The notes under the pieces: model-generated
The model's database searches: none
Told to the model about the DNA's origin: nothing
The model's input: only the letters and a program-made list of their open reading frames with translations
Shown: in pieces, positions 61,480-64,000 of the stretch
Position numbering within the stretch: the first letter of the stretch is position 1
How the letters are laid out: each line of letters begins with the position of its first letter
Assembly: GCA_947683625.1 (NCBI GenBank)
Contig: CANTUR010000166.1
Coordinates: 1,891,001 to 1,955,000, forward strand
Reading direction: 5' to 3'
DNA from: Mallotus nudiflorus
Taxonomy: Eukaryota; Streptophyta; Magnoliopsida; Malpighiales; Euphorbiaceae
Length of the DNA: 64,000 nucleotides
Translations under genes and position numbers: made by a program

Positions 61480-64000
61480 ATATTATTATTCCATTATAAG
61501 ATGTAACTCTAGAAAGTGCAACACATAATTGGCCGTGTGAAAAAACATGATCATGCAAATATAATCCAACCTTTTTTAGTGTTTGTCCCTGACTCTTATT
61601 TATCATCATACAATAACAAAGTTTTATAGGTGATGTCTCTTTAAAATAAACGGCTATTTATTGCCATGATACGCTAAAACAATTCGAGATATGAATACCT
61701 TTTCACCACAATGAGAACTATTTAATACGATTGCTTCTATAACCTTCACACCTAATTTTACAATCATTAGTCGAGTGCTGTTACAAAGTCCAATACTTGG
61801 ATTTATATTACGAAGCAACATTACCGATACATTTTTTTTCAGATGTAGTTCATGTTGAGGGAAGCCATTGAAATTCAAAGAATTTAAAATTTCAATTGGA
61901 TAAAGAACTTCTAACTTGTCACCACTGATGGATGTTTTGCATATCGAATCTGAGCTATAATAAATTTTTTCTTCATTTGGAACTAAATTAAGCATTTCTT
62001 GATTAATAATATCAACAACATCCATTGGTTGGGGTGACAATAATTCTATCTTTATATATGAATAATTGTTATATTTATTTGCAAAGTTAGGGTATGTTTC
62101 ATCTATTATTGAAGTAATAAGATTTTCCTAATTTTTTATAAGCAAATTATCCGATATTTTAATAAAATCATCTTGTCCCTCATTCATTTCCATGTTTATT
62201 TTTTTAGCAGTTCCATCACCAACAGATAAAATCCATTTAGAAAATTTTGATATTTCATCAACTTCATTAGTTGAATTATTTGAAAATGTTAGACGTATAT
62301 TGATTGTTAGATTATAAACTTTAAATAATTTCCATAAACACAAATGTGTTATCGAAGCATTAATAATGTCCTCTTTGTTGCTGCCTAAAACAACCAGTAA
62401 AATCCGCCAAAAATCTCCTCCAAATAAGACAATTTTACCTCCAAAAGGTTTGGTCTCCTATCTATATAAAAAACACATAATATATCTTTTAAAGATCTAT
62501 TAACCGCTTCAAAACAATACCTATTGCACATTGGAGCTTCATCCCAAATTATCAAATTGGTTTCTTTTATTAATTTAGCCAGTTGTGTTCCCTTTTTTAC
62601 CTGACATGTTGAATATTCATCGATATTTAGAGGTATTTTAAATCTAGAATGTGCCGTCCTACCACCAGATAATAGTAAAGATGCAATGCCAGATGAAGCA
62701 ACAACTAAAACAATCATGCCATTTGATCTTAAAAATGAAATAATAGTCTCATATAAATGTGTCTTGTTTGTACCACCATAGCCATAAACAAAAAATTTTC
62801 CTCTAACATTATGGTTAATGACATCAATAACATCATTGAAAATTTCATTTTGATAAGTGTTTAGTGAATGCAAAAGCATATCATGTTTTTGTTGAAGTTC
62901 TTCATTATTATAATTAAGTTCTTTAAGTAGCAATCTATTATTTATATCACAATTTGATGGGTAATTAGGTTGAGGTAAATCAAAGTTTGAAAGTGATGAT
63001 CCATTTGGGTCAAAACATTTTTCAAGTTCTGACAAAACTTTATTCTTTAAATATTGTTCCGATATTCCTTCAATAGGCACATTTAACGTAGATCTTGACT
63101 CATGTGTAATATCATCGGCAAAAGTTTTCCAAAAAAATTCAAAATTTTTTCATGGATCACCAACTTCATAAAAAATAATTAAAACAATGAATAAATTATG
63201 CAATTGAAAAGACGTTGCATGCAAAATGGCTTCTTTTAGAGCATAAATCCATTTTGTGTCATTTCCCACTAAACCATAGGCGTCACATGCAGATTGAAAT
63301 GTAGAATGCAAATTCCTGATACAATTCTAATATCTGCAAATGTTTTAGGACCTTTAACAATATTCAAAAGCATTCTTAAGTAATATAATTCTCTAGAGTT
63401 TGGATGTACATATGCTATTCTACCGATGCGGTAACCTTTTATACTACGTGTCTGTATTTTTTCTTGATTTTGCCATACCCATTTTGTTGGAAATTTTGAA
63501 TATGTCAAACATCTAGCAACTTCATACATTATATTTGCTTGCATCCATTTAGTGAATATAGTGCGAGCAAAATTTGAATTATTTGCAATATAGGATAAAT
63601 TATCAGTTGGCCAAAAGAGAATTGGATTCATATTCTCCAAATGGATGGTTAGTTTTTCTACTAGTGGTTCCTTATGATGTATTGGAAATTTGAATAAATG
63701 CCAACCAGTTTTGTAAGGTGATATATAACGACAATCTAAATATGTCTGAATTTCATCGATTAACACTGTTTGAAGAATCCTCTAAACTTTTAATTATTTT
63801 ACCATAATTATGAATAATTGCATGAATCCTATCGGTACCCTTGCTTATATATTTAAATAAATATTTAACCATTGTTGTTCTACAACAATACTCGATGTAT
63901 ATATGAGCATGATATTTTAAAAGCAATTCAATGTTATGAGAACGGCAAACCAATTGTCTATTTTTTCACCATTCTTAATGCTAAGTCTACCATCATTTCT
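61480..64000 (-). pseudogene. Helitron helicase (PIF1-like), partial and broken
   Basis: Read from high to low coordinates. 63953-63753 has RTTMVKYLFKYISKGTDRI and 63766-63269 has DEIQTYLDCRYISPYKTGWH, both from the Helitron-specific region before the helicase; the two frames overlap, indicating a frameshift. 63080-62385 is the PIF1-type ATPase. Walker A reads GYGGTNKTH, with Asn where GTGKT is expected. Motif Ia region VVASSGIASLLLSGGRTAHS and Walker B LIIWDEAPM are intact. 62040-61654 holds MLLRNINPSIGLCNSTRLMI. Near 61620-61500 the final motif is MMINKSQGQTL..GQLCVALSRVTS. An in-frame TGA occurs near 63150. The N-terminal part, including the HUH nuclease, is outside the window. Confidence 0.85.

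Larger units (their letters stand above)
58641..64000 (-). mobile_element. 3' half of a decayed autonomous Helitron (runs off the window)
   Basis: Minus-strand coding remnants follow Helitron order: Helitron-like N-region and PIF1-type helicase (61480-64000), then an RPA1-like gene (about 58975-60990), then a GC-rich terminal hairpin at 58653-58666. The HUH Rep nuclease motif is not visible and should lie beyond 64000. Stops and frameshifts run throughout. The 3' boundary is placed at the hairpin and is approximate. Confidence 0.75.

Overview
The window looks like AT-rich nuclear DNA from a eudicot plant. The genes have plant introns (GT..AG, AT-rich), all three complete genes belong to plant families, and most of the rest is plant-type LTR retrotransposon, Helitron and simple-sequence repeat. 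I cannot name the species from sequence alone. There are no bacterial operons, CRISPR arrays or rRNA genes.

Layout. 1-2200: the end of a long LTR cut by the window edge. 2201-4095: AT-rich DNA with a short relic of an ankyrin/RCC1-type gene and a 232-bp tandem duplication. 4096-15202: a complete but decayed Ty3/gypsy element on the minus strand with ~3.9-kb LTRs and a perfect 5-bp target-site duplication. 15203-21427: gene-free. 21428-23504: a DUF620-family gene of three exons. 23505-28054: gene-free, with a possible Helitron tail and a small hairpin. 28106-30262: an ARM/TPR protein gene whose last exon is easily missed. 30263-33053: gene-free. 33054-55287: a ~22-kb nest of transposons. 55706-57190: a two-exon progesterone 5-beta-reductase/iridoid-synthase-like (PRISE) gene. 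57191-58640: gene-free. 58641-64000: the 3' half of a decayed autonomous Helitron on the minus strand, with a PIF1-type helicase pseudogene and an RPA1-like pseudogene.

The 33-55 kb nest can be ordered by sequence. The outer shell is a non-coding LTR element with ~470-bp LTRs (TGATA..TATCA) at 33054-33522 and 51343-55287, flanked by atata/atatc. Into its interior went a Ty3/gypsy element (37274-46128, gag-pol on the minus strand, perfect initiator-Met primer site) whose left LTR is truncated where it meets a separate long LTR (33943-37273). Into its right-hand LTR went a 3464-bp solo LTR with a perfect GTATT duplication. All long LTRs here belong to one related family in at least three subfamilies. 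They share conserved modules (a hairpin and a repeated GAGCTC-containing block) but differ in a GC-rich patch.

The three intact genes are independent single genes on the plus strand with no shared pathway evident. No clearly new biological system is visible. The most useful points are the nested insertion history, the modular long LTRs, the corrected gene models and the Helitron carrying an RPA1-like pseudogene.
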